From: Bacteroidota bacterium | Lineage (GTDB): Bacteria; Bacteroidota; Bacteroidia; Bacteroidales; Dysgonomonadaceae | Reading direction: 5' to 3' | Length of the DNA: 64,000 bases | Assembly (NCBI GenBank): GCA_023437305.1 | Contig: JAEZGN010000021.1 | Coordinates: 332,333-396,332, forward strand | In this document: positions 1 to 9,122 of the stretch, one piece after another | Numbering within the stretch: the first letter of the stretch is position 1 | Layout of the letters: every line of letters starts with the position of its first letter | Notes under the pieces: generated by a model | Database searches by the model: none | The model's input: only the letters and a program-made list of their open reading frames with translations | Told to the model about the DNA's origin: nothing | Translations under genes and position numbers: made by a program

Positions 1-2945
1 GACCAGTGCTGTTGTTTTTTGGTTCTACCCGGATCCAGATCTTCCGGCTTATAATTAGTTGCACTTACAGACAACGGCTGCCCTCCTTCAACGCGAATGC
101 CTTTATTCTGCCCATTTGTGAGAGTCAACCAACGCACATCAGTCTTATTTCCTGTTTCTTGTGGACGGTAATAACTAAATGCCTGATCTTCCACCTTTCC
201 TTTCCAAACACCCATGAATGCATCATGTTTGCGATCTATATAATTTTCATGAGGACCACGTCCATACCATGCAAAGTCATTGTATTCTCTCGGCAAAGTC
301 ATTATCATACCAAAGCGCATCATATCCGGCAGATTTTCTGACAATGCCTTGTAATCAGCTTTTATAGTGAGGCTTCCGTCCTTATTCACGGTATATATCA
401 TATCTACTTTTGCTTCTATGGCAGACAGCTTGCATTCATATTTTATAGCAATATTTCCGTCTTTTTCTTCACTGCCCAAATAGTTGTAACGAGTATTGTC
501 TCCTGCCACTTCCCACAAGCGAAGATTAATCTGATCGTTTGCTCCAAAGTCATTATCGGTAGGCCCTCTCCAAAAGTTGAGACGAGGCAGTTCGTGCATT
601 ACGGGTTTTCCGTCGCTCTCAAACCGGGTAAGGCCACGACGAGTGTCTTTTGTCGCAAACTGATATTTTATAGTGCCTGATGTTACGATTATCTGATCCT
701 GCTCTTTAGAAATATTTAATGAGCCTGACTTTCCTTTTTCAGTAAAATAGTTATTTGTATCGTATGCAAATTCTTCTTTTGCAACTTCAAATCCGGCCTT
801 TAGGAAAGCTGTTTCTTTCTTATTATAAGCATAAACTTGTAAGAAATACTCCACTCCCGGCTCAGCCTTTATTTGCGGTATATTTAGTTTCACGTCTTTT
901 TGAGAGTCGGCAGGGACGGATACATCAAATGTTCCTTTCGATTCCACGTTGCCATTCTTCAACAACACCCATTCGTAAGAGTAATTGTCATTTGTAAGAT
1001 CAGTGAATTTATAATCATTTATTACTGTTATGATACCATTATTCAAATCTTTCGCTTTGAATAATATATTTTGATACACTTTTTTCACAATATGAGTATG
1101 TGGCAAATAATTCTGATCGGGGCTAATCATCCCATCCATACAGAAATTTCCATCATTCACAAGGTTATATCCGCCCAAATCGCCGCCATACGCCCAGAAG
1201 AATCTGCCCTGATCATCTTTTGCAGGGAAACCATGATTGTACCATTCCCAAATAAAACCTCCTTGCATATTCTTGCTGCTACGCATAACGTCCCAGTATT
1301 CCTGCATATTACCCATACTATTTCCCATAGCATGTGCATATTCACACATAATGTAAGGTTTCTCCAAGTCTCTGGCTGCATCACGCTTCATAGACTCCCA
1401 TGATGGATACATCGGGCAGAATATATCAGTATTCCTGTCTCTTTGATGTGCTTGTTCGTATTGCACAGGGCGGCTCTTATCTCTTCCTTTTGCCCAGTCG
1501 TAAGTATCAAAAAATGCTTTACCATTGCCCGACTCATTGCCTAACGACCAAAAAATAACAGACGCATGATTTTTATCTCTTTCCACCACGTTCTTTATTC
1601 TGTCCATATGAGTGGCATTCCATTCAGGAAGGTTAGATACATTGCTCGGGCCATATCCCAATCCGTGCGACTCCTGATTTGCTTCATCCACCAGATAGAT
1701 TCCGTACTGATCGCACAGCTTATACCATAATGTAGGCTGAGGATAGTGAGATGTACGCACGGCATTAATATTCAATTCTTTCATCAACTGTATATTGCGC
1801 ATCATCACTTCGCGGTTTACAACCTGCCCTGTCTTATAATTATATTCGTGCAGATTGACTCCTTTAAAGTACACCTTTTTGCCATTGATAAGTACTTGTG
1901 CATTTTTGATTTCTATTTTACGGAAACCTATTTTACTAGATGCAACCTCTACAATCTTGTTTTTCTCATCTTTCAGAGAGATCAACAAAGTATATAAGTT
2001 AGGTGTTTCGGCTGTCCATTTTAAGGGATTAGACACTGTTCCGCTAAAAGTTGTTTCTTTCAAACCGTTAGACGGAACCGTTACTTTTTGAGATTTACTA
2101 AATACGCTTTTTCCTGCACCATCGAGCAAAGCAACTTCTACTGTTTGGTTCTTATTCTGGCCGGCGTAATTCTTCAATTCCACATCAATACTAAACAATC
2201 CATTTTTGTAATTAGTATCCAAGTCAGGATGTGCAAAAAAGTCTGATATACGTGTTTCTCCTGTGCTATACAGATAAACACTACGGTTGATACCTCCCAA
2301 GCGCCACATATCCTGATCTTCGAGATATGAACCATCGCTATATTTATAAACCTGACAAGCCAAACTATTTTTTCCTTTTCGCACATAAGGAGTAATATCA
2401 AATTCAGCCGGACTCTTCGCATTTTCGGTGTAACCTACCTTCTGGCCATTTATCCACAGATACATAGCGGTAGTTCCTCCTTCAAAGTGAATGAACACTT
2501 TGCGGCCGTCCCATGTCTGAGGAAGATCAAACTCACGCTTATACGAACCAACGGGATTATCGTTCTCATTTACATAAGGCGGATTTGTTGGAAATGGATA
2601 GATTACATTGGTATAAATAGGAATACCAAATCCGTTAAACTCCCAGTTTCCCGGTACAGGCATATCCGTCCACCTGCTTACATCATAGCTTTCTTTATAA
2701 AAATCAGCAGGAGCGTCGGATGGCTTAGACACCCAATGAAACTTCCAAGTACCATCTAACGACATAAAGTAAGGTGATGCCGAATAGTCATCTTGAGCTG
2801 CAAGCTTTGCGTCGGGATAGGGCAAGAACGTGGCTCTGGGTTTTTCTTTATTAATAGCAAAAACTTCGGGGTTCTCCCAGTCTCTTGTTTGAGATGTTGC
2901 CATAATAGCAACCGAAAGGAATGCTAATATCAGATTTAGTTTCAT
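1..2945 (-). CDS. LacZ-type beta-galactosidase, GH2 (3' end cut by window edge)
   Basis: Secreted GH2 enzyme of the long LacZ type, expected to release non-reducing beta-galactose (other beta-linkages are possible) in the periplasm. Translation from the ATG at 2945 begins with a signal peptide ending near ATSQT. About 981 codons are in the window and the stop lies beyond base 1. The order is an N-terminal jelly roll (about 40-220), an Ig-like domain, a TIM barrel (about 335-640) and the start of the beta-galactosidase small-chain domain. The acid/base Glu is E471 in LGNESGNG and the nucleophile E535 in MCEYAHAMGNS, almost the same numbering as E. coli LacZ (461/537). It lies 240 bp beyond the GH71/99-like gene, with a stem-loop between, so it may be a separate transcript or a read-through end of that operon. 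Class is certain; the exact substrate is not. Confidence 0.93.
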   Translation of the reverse strand, partial: MKLNLILAFLSVAIMATSQTRDWENPEVFAINKEKPRATFLPYPDAKLAAQDDYSASPYFMSLDGTWKFHWVSKPSDAPADFYKESYDVSRWTDMPVPGNWEFNGFGIPIYTNVIYPFPTNPPYVNENDNPVGSYKREFDLPQTWDGRKVFIHFEGGTTAMYLWINGQKVGYTENAKSPAEFDITPYVRKGKNSLACQVYKYSDGSYLEDQDMWRLGGINRSVYLYSTGETRISDFFAHPDLDTNYKNGLFSIDVELKNYAGQNKNQTVEVALLDGAGKSVFSKSQKVTVPSNGLKETTFSGTVSNPLKWTAETPNLYTLLISLKDEKNKIVEVASSKIGFRKIEIKNAQVLINGKKVYFKGVNLHEYNYKTGQVVNREVMMRNIQLMKELNINAVRTSHYPQPTLWYKLCDQYGIYLVDEANQESHGLGYGPSNVSNLPEWNATHMDRIKNVVERDKNHASVIFWSLGNESGNGKAFFDTYDWAKGRDKSRPVQYEQAHQRDRNTDIFCPMYPSWESMKRDAARDLEKPYIMCEYAHAMGNSMGNMQEYWDVMRSSKNMQGGFIWEWYNHGFPAKDDQGRFFWAYGGDLGGYNLVNDGNFCMDGMISPDQNYLPHTHIVKKVYQNILFKAKDLNNGIITVINDYKFTDLTNDNYSYEWVLLKNGNVESKGTFDVSVPADSQKDVKLNIPQIKAEPGVEYFLQVYAYNKKETAFLKAGFEVAKEEFAYDTNNYFTEKGKSGSLNISKEQDQIIVTSGTIKYQFATKDTRRGLTRFESDGKPVMHELPRLNFWRGPTDNDFGANDQINLRLWEVAGDNTRYNYLGSEEKDGNIAIKYECKLSAIEAKVDMIYTVNKDGSLTIKADYKALSENLPDMMRFGMIMTLPREYNDFAWYGRGPHENYIDRKHDAFMGVWKGKVEDQAFSYYRPQETGNKTDVRWLTLTNGQNKGIRVEGGQPLSVSATNYKPEDLDPGRTKKQQHW

Positions 2946-3090
2946 GAATTTTTATGATATAAAATTAACAATTAAATAATTTATAGAGGCGTTTGATTTA
3001 AGATGCTAAATGTAATAATTTTTAACTATTCGCCCAAAATGTTTCCTATGCTTTTGTTATTCGAAATACTTCCAATTAGTTGTTATACAA

Positions 3091-3126
3091 TGATAGCGGC
3101 TTATAGAATACCTATAGCCGCTATCA
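3091..3126. terminator. Stem-loop between the GH71/99-like gene and the lacZ-type gene
   Basis: A 15-bp stem (TGATAGCGGC then TATAG, with a one-base bulge) pairs around a short loop. It sits about 60 bp past the stop of the gene ending at 3186. No clear T-run follows on the minus strand, so it may be an attenuator or mRNA-stabilising hairpin rather than a full terminator. Confidence 0.5.
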
Positions 3127-3185
3127 AAACTCAATTGGGTAAAACTTAGAAGGAACTCATATATTAAGAATACACCAAAATATAT

Positions 3186-4457
3186 CTATTTTCTTTGAGG
3201 CAGGGAGGTTGATAGCTCTCTTTCCTTTCGAAGCATCTTTCCGGCTTCTCCCACCAACCATAAATAGTGATCGCTCTGCAATCCTTCTTCAATAGGCACA
3301 AAGGTACTTCCCGATACGCCAACAGGAACTTGTGTTGCACATTTGAAGATAGCAGTTCCCTCATCAATTTCATCAAACATTGCTATATATAGAGATTTTG
3401 CGCCGGCTTTTATCGCCCCACTCATCTGTTTCCACAAAAACGAACCTTTATTACGAGGAATCTGCGATGTATCATCTCCTTTCAGGTTCTTCCACGAGAA
3501 GCCAGGGAAGGCCAACGGAACATAATCTACTTTATTTTCTTTACACCAGGCTATATCGTCAGATATAAGCTTGGCAAAAGGAGGATATGAACCCTCATTG
3601 TAACGACCTACAAACCAAGGCATAATTATATCACTTTTTCTTATCAGCTCATGGAGCTTCGGATCTTCCATTGTATCTGAAGTAAGAGTACGCCAGTATG
3701 TAGGAACTCCAAGCATAATACTAAATCCGTTTTCCTTAAGTTTATCCACCATGATTTCAACATCAGACAATCCGTATGCTCTATTATCATTAAACCCGAC
3801 ACCCCATATTACCACCAATGGCTTTCCATTGTGACGGAGATAAGACGGATTTTTCTTTTGATCTTTGATGTCGTAAGTCTTTACCAGCTCGTCAAAATCG
3901 TTCAGCAAGACCTTTTCATCACCCGAACGCATGCCACTCAGGTCGTACATCACACAGATAGCACGTTGATATTTCTGTGCTGCTTTCATTGCCGAGGTGA
4001 GCACTTTGTTGAAATGATTTTTACCGCTCGGATTCTTTATTTCATTCACAAACCGTTGCATAAACACTCCATCCAGTCCATACTCTTTCATCCATCGGAA
4101 ATGAGTATCAACAGTAGACTCGTCATGCGAACTAAAAGTATATGCAGGGCTTCCATCGGGGAAAACAAACTCGGTCTTATACGTCTTTTGATATTCCGAT
4201 ACATCGGGCCAATAGTCTACAGAGCTTGAGCCCGGACAAAATCCATGTTTTCCTTTGTAATGATACCACCCCCTGTTAGCACCATCATCAGGAGTATTGA
4301 ACCACCCTTGATAACCGGCCATTACCAAACCATTATACGAATCGTACTTATAGTTCTTATCATTATCTTCCGAAACACTAATTTCTTTTTGTTGTTGCCC
4401 ACAGGAGACTATACATGTCAATATGAAAAATGATAGTAATATTGATTTTATTTTCAT
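3186..4457 (-). CDS. GH71/99-like endo-glycosidase, lipoprotein (copy 1)
   Basis: Predicted lipoprotein glycosidase, 423 residues, with signal and lipobox ending IVSCGQQ. The N-terminal MAGYQGWF motif and the overall pattern match the proteins annotated as glycoside hydrolase family 71/99-like. The C-terminal motif MFDEIDEGTAIF places E363 and E366 three residues apart, like the two catalytic glutamates of GH99 endo-alpha-mannosidases (EWxEG-type motif). Family knowledge links GH99 to internal alpha-mannoside cleavage and GH71 to alpha-1,3-glucan; the substrate here is not shown by sequence. It follows the GH2 gene by 20 bp as the fourth gene of a tight operon starting at 10400, and is a clear paralogue of that first gene. 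Confidence 0.85.
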   Translation of the reverse strand: MKIKSILLSFFILTCIVSCGQQQKEISVSEDNDKNYKYDSYNGLVMAGYQGWFNTPDDGANRGWYHYKGKHGFCPGSSSVDYWPDVSEYQKTYKTEFVFPDGSPAYTFSSHDESTVDTHFRWMKEYGLDGVFMQRFVNEIKNPSGKNHFNKVLTSAMKAAQKYQRAICVMYDLSGMRSGDEKVLLNDFDELVKTYDIKDQKKNPSYLRHNGKPLVVIWGVGFNDNRAYGLSDVEIMVDKLKENGFSIMLGVPTYWRTLTSDTMEDPKLHELIRKSDIIMPWFVGRYNEGSYPPFAKLISDDIAWCKENKVDYVPLAFPGFSWKNLKGDDTSQIPRNKGSFLWKQMSGAIKAGAKSLYIAMFDEIDEGTAIFKCATQVPVGVSGSTFVPIEEGLQSDHYLWLVGEAGKMLRKERELSTSLPQRK

Positions 4458-4477
4458 GTCTTATTCTTTATTTCAGG

Positions 4478-7400
4478 TTATCTTACTACAGACGATAATA
4501 TCTGCTTCATAAAATTTTTATCTGCCGAATCGAAACGGATATTCGTTTTTATCTGAGAGTTATTTCTCGGATTTATTAATTTTACAACCATATGATTCCA
4601 TCCCTTATCCAGCATTATATTAGGAACTTTAGTCTCTGTTTGCCCTGCTACTTCTTTTGAAATTACTTTATTCTTGTTCAGGTAAACAGCAAATCCGCCC
4701 TCACAATTTACAAACATATCCAAGCTCGGCATATCTGGTTCAGCCAATAGATTACTCAACGAGCGTGGACTATATATCCAAAAACTCATATAAGCTACAG
4801 CCGTTTTGTCTCTCTCGGGCTTTGCCAATGAAAACAATCCATTCTCGGCAATTGCTACCGCCCACGATTGATCGTCAGATATTGTATTTAGTTGAGGAAT
4901 TATATCCGCCTCTCCTTTCAGGAAATCTGTCGACAACAATCTTTCTACCGATTGAGCATCTTTACTTAGGGATACAACAAGTGACTTTTGTAACTGCGCC
5001 TTCGTATCCAATGCCTGCATACTTTTGATATTATCATTGGAAATAACAGCTCCCAGATTCAACAACATTTTGGTGAGCAAAGACTGAGTTTCCAAAGCTA
5101 TTTCAGAAAGGTCGAGTGTAGAAAGAATTATTTCGGCATTCCCCTGTTTGAGCGAGGCAATTACCACATCTGCTCCTTTAGATTCACGCTCGCTGCGGAA
5201 AACATTCCCTGTTTTGGATGTCTCTGCCTGATAGTTCCAACGTTGCCAATCGGTATTACATGCTCTCAACAATACATTCGACTTCATCACAAAATCTCCT
5301 GACATACCATAATGCATTGCTGTTTTGCCTCGTGGAATAAGTTCTGAAAAATAAAAATCAGCATGATTCAATCCTTGCAATAACACAGGCGTTCCTTCCT
5401 TCAGAAACGAAGTAGCTTTTCTATCTTCCAACGATACAGAATAAGGGAGAATAGTATTGATGAAATCTCTTGATTGTGGATTTACGCCCATTACAAGAAT
5501 TTTTGCTCCGGCATCAATCGCTTTCTGTACTTTTAACTGTTGTTCTTTGGTGCTTGTCGGGGGATTGTTTCCATCTATAATTACCAAAGTCTTATTTGTG
5601 ATTTTCCCATCCGTGAGAATTTTCAATCCTAAATTTTCGAGATTTTCCTTTAGTTTCGAGTCCGCCGAAGCATATAATACAATAGCATCGACAGGCGAAA
5701 CGGCTACTTCTATTTCTTTTTTATCTTCTATCTTTCCGCTATACGGCAACATAGGCGTTGCATTAGCCTTACGCACAGCCTCTAGCAAAGGCCATTCCCT
5801 ATAAAGCGGTAACGATATATCATATCCCGGATTGAGAGTAGTCGTATATGGCCCTAAGCGCTCCGGCTGCATACCATATCCTCCTTCTTGAAAATCGAAG
5901 AAGATACCGTCATCAGCAACAGGTGGACGTGCTGTATCCTTCAGCCCCAACTCAAGAGGTTGCAATCCATACCATGCCAAATTGAAGATACTGCTATACG
6001 AAGCATTCAGCTCACGCTGAGTTTTTATAAGCTCATAGCTTTCTATTGCTACGCCCTCCATTCTGCCCAGCATACTTTCGTAAGATCTGTTGCCGTTATA
6101 TTCTGAAGATTGTTTAGGAGTTCCGTAATATGCCATGCTCTGCTCTCCTATCCCCCACGGTTTTCCTTCCGATGCCCATTTACGCATACCACCCATACCA
6201 CCGTAATGACCGATAACGGTAGGCAGATTAGTTGGTCGGTCGGTTTCTCCATCTCCCGATATCCAAGGTCGTGTAGGGTCTAGCTCGGCTGTCACTTTTA
6301 CCCATCGGTTTATCTCCTCCAGTTGTTTTTGAACAAGCTCTTCAGGTGCTTTAAATACGTGTACCGCTACAGGAACTGTCTCGTTGCAAACACTCCAGCC
6401 GAATACCGATGCATGGTTTTTATCTCTTTTTATAAGACGACGAATATGCTCTACACAGCTCTCCCAATAATCGTCGCTATCGATCTTCGGCCCTCCGTCG
6501 CTCGACCAGATACCCGTTTCATCAAGTACGCAGATACCCATTTCGTCGGCAACATCCAGATAGAAACGAGGAAAAGGCTGAGCATGTAAACGAACAGCGT
6601 TTGCATTCACATCTTTAAGCATACTAAACCATGCCCAAGGGTAGCGACGGGTCATTTGAGGCACTCCCATAAAATGCCAAGAGTCGCCTCTTAAAGATAT
6701 CTGTTTGCCATTCAGCAAGAGCTTGTCTCCTGAAATTGTAAACTGACGCCAACCAAAACGGTTATACTTTTTATCTATTGTTTTATTGTTTTCGGTCAGA
6801 TTTACTACCAAGCCATAAAGATTTGGTGTTTCGGGTGTCCAATATTCGAGCTCTCCGTTTACAGCCTTTTCGATTGTAACTTTTGTAGTTGAGTTGGGTT
6901 GCAGTAGAACCTTTTTTTGTGTTGGGAAAGTCAATGATGCTTGAGCGGCAACCTCTCCTTTCTGTTCGGGACTTTCATTAATTGTACGTCCAGCCAGATT
7001 GTACCATTTTTTTACCTCAGTATCTAAGTTGATGGTTCGCTTCTGAGAAGATGCATTTTTGATATCAAACTCTATTCTTAATTTTTTATTCTGTACATCG
7101 GGCTGAACAAACAAGTCTTCTACATACACCGGATTATAGGCAAACATATACACGTCTTGCCATATCCCGGCCATTTCGATTCCCCACATAGAGCCTCCTA
7201 CGTAGGTTCTACGCCCATATTTCCCATGATTATCAAACAGGCTGCCTTTGGCTACCCCCACAAGTATCTCGTTCTCTTGTCCGGGTTTTATGAAAGATGT
7301 TATATCGGCTTCGAAGGGTAAGAATAGCTCAAAGTTTTCAGCTGCTTTCTGACCATTTACATATACCTCCATTTTTCCCATGACAGCTTCAAAATGAAGA

Positions 7401-7804
7401 ATAACTTGCTTACCATCCCAATCTGATGGCACGGATACATTTTTTCGCATCCATCCTATCTGAGCTTTTCCCCATTCCTTCGGATAATTTGGGTAGGCTA
7501 TAAAGTCCCCCCCCTGTCCGTCTGTAAAATGGTTTACATTCCAAGGTGAAGGAATTTTTATAGCAACATTTTCTTTTTTGAAACTTACAGGCTTCTTAAA
7601 GTCTGACGCTTTGGCACCGTATATCGGCATAAATTCCCATTTACCATTCAGGCATAACTCTTGCCTATATGGTTTTTCCACATCATTTACCAGTCCCTGC
7701 ATAGGGTTGAATGGATAGGGGTATTTGATTCTCTCCGAGGTTTGAGCATTAACCAGTAAAACAGATAAGACTGCCAGTACAGTCATATAAAGATGTTTAT
7801 TCAT
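4478..7804 (-). CDS. Secreted GH2 glycosidase with long C-terminal extension
   Basis: A 1108-residue GH2 enzyme exported by a signal peptide (cleavage near VNAQT). The N-terminal sugar-binding jelly roll (about 45-215) and Ig-like domain (about 230-350) precede the TIM barrel. E475 in VCNET is the likely acid/base and E554 in GIGEQSMAYYG the likely nucleophile. After the barrel (from about residue 690) there is an extension with a Rossmann/GATase-like stretch (SPVDAIVLYAS, TLVIIDGN, AKILVMGV) and a final beta-rich segment, so the protein is longer than common beta-glucuronidases or beta-galactosidases. The likely activity is a beta-galactosidase, beta-glucuronidase or related exo-enzyme; sequence alone does not decide. 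It overlaps no neighbour and sits 18 bp after the ceramidase-like gene, in the same operon. Confidence 0.88.
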   Translation of the reverse strand: MNKHLYMTVLAVLSVLLVNAQTSERIKYPYPFNPMQGLVNDVEKPYRQELCLNGKWEFMPIYGAKASDFKKPVSFKKENVAIKIPSPWNVNHFTDGQGGDFIAYPNYPKEWGKAQIGWMRKNVSVPSDWDGKQVILHFEAVMGKMEVYVNGQKAAENFELFLPFEADITSFIKPGQENEILVGVAKGSLFDNHGKYGRRTYVGGSMWGIEMAGIWQDVYMFAYNPVYVEDLFVQPDVQNKKLRIEFDIKNASSQKRTINLDTEVKKWYNLAGRTINESPEQKGEVAAQASLTFPTQKKVLLQPNSTTKVTIEKAVNGELEYWTPETPNLYGLVVNLTENNKTIDKKYNRFGWRQFTISGDKLLLNGKQISLRGDSWHFMGVPQMTRRYPWAWFSMLKDVNANAVRLHAQPFPRFYLDVADEMGICVLDETGIWSSDGGPKIDSDDYWESCVEHIRRLIKRDKNHASVFGWSVCNETVPVAVHVFKAPEELVQKQLEEINRWVKVTAELDPTRPWISGDGETDRPTNLPTVIGHYGGMGGMRKWASEGKPWGIGEQSMAYYGTPKQSSEYNGNRSYESMLGRMEGVAIESYELIKTQRELNASYSSIFNLAWYGLQPLELGLKDTARPPVADDGIFFDFQEGGYGMQPERLGPYTTTLNPGYDISLPLYREWPLLEAVRKANATPMLPYSGKIEDKKEIEVAVSPVDAIVLYASADSKLKENLENLGLKILTDGKITNKTLVIIDGNNPPTSTKEQQLKVQKAIDAGAKILVMGVNPQSRDFINTILPYSVSLEDRKATSFLKEGTPVLLQGLNHADFYFSELIPRGKTAMHYGMSGDFVMKSNVLLRACNTDWQRWNYQAETSKTGNVFRSERESKGADVVIASLKQGNAEIILSTLDLSEIALETQSLLTKMLLNLGAVISNDNIKSMQALDTKAQLQKSLVVSLSKDAQSVERLLSTDFLKGEADIIPQLNTISDDQSWAVAIAENGLFSLAKPERDKTAVAYMSFWIYSPRSLSNLLAEPDMPSLDMFVNCEGGFAVYLNKNKVISKEVAGQTETKVPNIMLDKGWNHMVVKLINPRNNSQIKTNIRFDSADKNFMKQILSSVVR

Positions 7805-7822
7805 GCTTACTTCTTTTAAGAT

Positions 7823-9109
7823 TTATTCCGGATGCTGACGCATTAATCCGTTAAGTTTATAAAAATTTTCAAGTTGCTTATTCATAATTATTTCGCCCGA
7901 GCCAACTTCTATCATACGAGGGCTCTGATCGGCACCATAACCTCCTAAAGCGGCAGACCTTACATCCGGCACATATCCGGGAGACTTCCCCCCCGTCCAC
8001 GTATATCCGAAAACAAACGGGATAGCATTGGCTAGTTTCACTTTGTTTTTCCAATCTAATTGAAGTTGTATAAATAGTTCGCCCGGACATGCAGCAATCA
8101 GAATATTATCATTCAGTAATATTGTTTTCAAACGAACATCAAACGAAAGTTGCTTGTCGTATCGCCCTGTAAATTTCAGAGAATCATCCATAATTTTAAG
8201 GCTAGCTTGTTCTCTGTCCGCCTTCAATTCTTTAGCCAATTTGATTACTTCGTACGCTAAAAGCTCTCCGGTGCGCTCCATAGGCGCATAGTCAGATTTT
8301 ATCGGATCGTTGGCACCCGACCTGCGTCGGCTAATCTGTAGTGACTCTACATTTCCGGCCGCACCTTGTACAAAAAGACAATTTACATCCTTCCCAAAAG
8401 CTTCTTCGACTTTCCGTGCAGCAACTCCGGGATAATCTGCCGATATTTCATAATTGAAGCAAACTATATCCGAATGGCAGGCATAATTCATTATAATAGC
8501 CCTGGGGTTGCCTTTCAAATCCTCTACCTTGATCACTCCCACCTCGGGATCAACGGGCCCAAAAGGTATACGTTCCGGATTTTCCACATTATAATGATCA
8601 TCTCCAAACCACGATTCTCTGGCTCGTCCATTTTCGCGTATTATCAACCTATTGAATCCTAACTGAGGGAATGTACGATGTCCTGCGGATACGCGGGCAG
8701 GAAACATATTCTTCAAGGCCTTGCCTATAACTTTAATAATTTGATCTTCGAAATAAGTTGTATTCGAAGGATATGTTTTCGATTTGTCGAACATGGCTAA
8801 AGCTATCGGACAAGAATGAGAATGCGAAGCACTTATCATAACATGCGATAATCCATATTTTTCTTTACATATCTTTAATACCCGCTCGCTATCAAAACCA
8901 ACCAGATCAACAGAAACCTGAGCCACACGAATACCTTCTGCATCCAATACCAGACTGCGTGCATATACCGAATCATGAAGCGGCAATACATTTTTTGGTG
9001 TAATATTTATTTTCGCAGTCCCTGCCATCAGTTGTCTTTCCTGCGCCATAAGATTACCGGACAGTAAGAAAACTTTTATTAAAGCTAGTAAAATGATGTA
9101 ATTTTTCAT
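7823..9109 (-). CDS. Neutral/alkaline ceramidase-like secreted hydrolase (core domain only)
   Basis: A 428-residue protein with signal peptide (NLMAQ) and the N-terminal domain of the neutral/alkaline non-lysosomal ceramidase family: LMAGTAKINITP at the start, the zinc-type motif SASHSHS (H96, H98) and NYACHSD near residue 207. True ceramidases are about 640-700 residues with a C-terminal Ig-like domain and a Gly-Asp-Val-Ser nucleophile segment. Here the protein ends early and the matching segment reads GAAGNVESL, so the usual serine seems displaced or absent. It is therefore better described as a ceramidase-like metallohydrolase of unknown substrate. It lies third-gene-tight between a GH71/99-like gene (13 bp) and a GH2 gene (18 bp), which points to a role in breaking down the same glycan, perhaps removing an acyl or amide group. 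Confidence 0.8.
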   Translation of the reverse strand: MKNYIILLALIKVFLLSGNLMAQERQLMAGTAKINITPKNVLPLHDSVYARSLVLDAEGIRVAQVSVDLVGFDSERVLKICKEKYGLSHVMISASHSHSCPIALAMFDKSKTYPSNTTYFEDQIIKVIGKALKNMFPARVSAGHRTFPQLGFNRLIIRENGRARESWFGDDHYNVENPERIPFGPVDPEVGVIKVEDLKGNPRAIIMNYACHSDIVCFNYEISADYPGVAARKVEEAFGKDVNCLFVQGAAGNVESLQISRRRSGANDPIKSDYAPMERTGELLAYEVIKLAKELKADREQASLKIMDDSLKFTGRYDKQLSFDVRLKTILLNDNILIAACPGELFIQLQLDWKNKVKLANAIPFVFGYTWTGGKSPGYVPDVRSAALGGYGADQSPRMIEVGSGEIIMNKQLENFYKLNGLMRQHPE

Positions 9110-9122
9110 CGGGTTTTATTTA

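Noticed and set aside
1071..1403. Several overlapping small ORFs on the opposite strand of large genes
   Set aside because: They lie within genes with clear protein families and show no family features of their own.
7823..9109. Calling this gene a true neutral ceramidase
   Set aside because: Too short, no C-terminal Ig domain, and the nucleophile segment does not match, so only the family fold is claimed.
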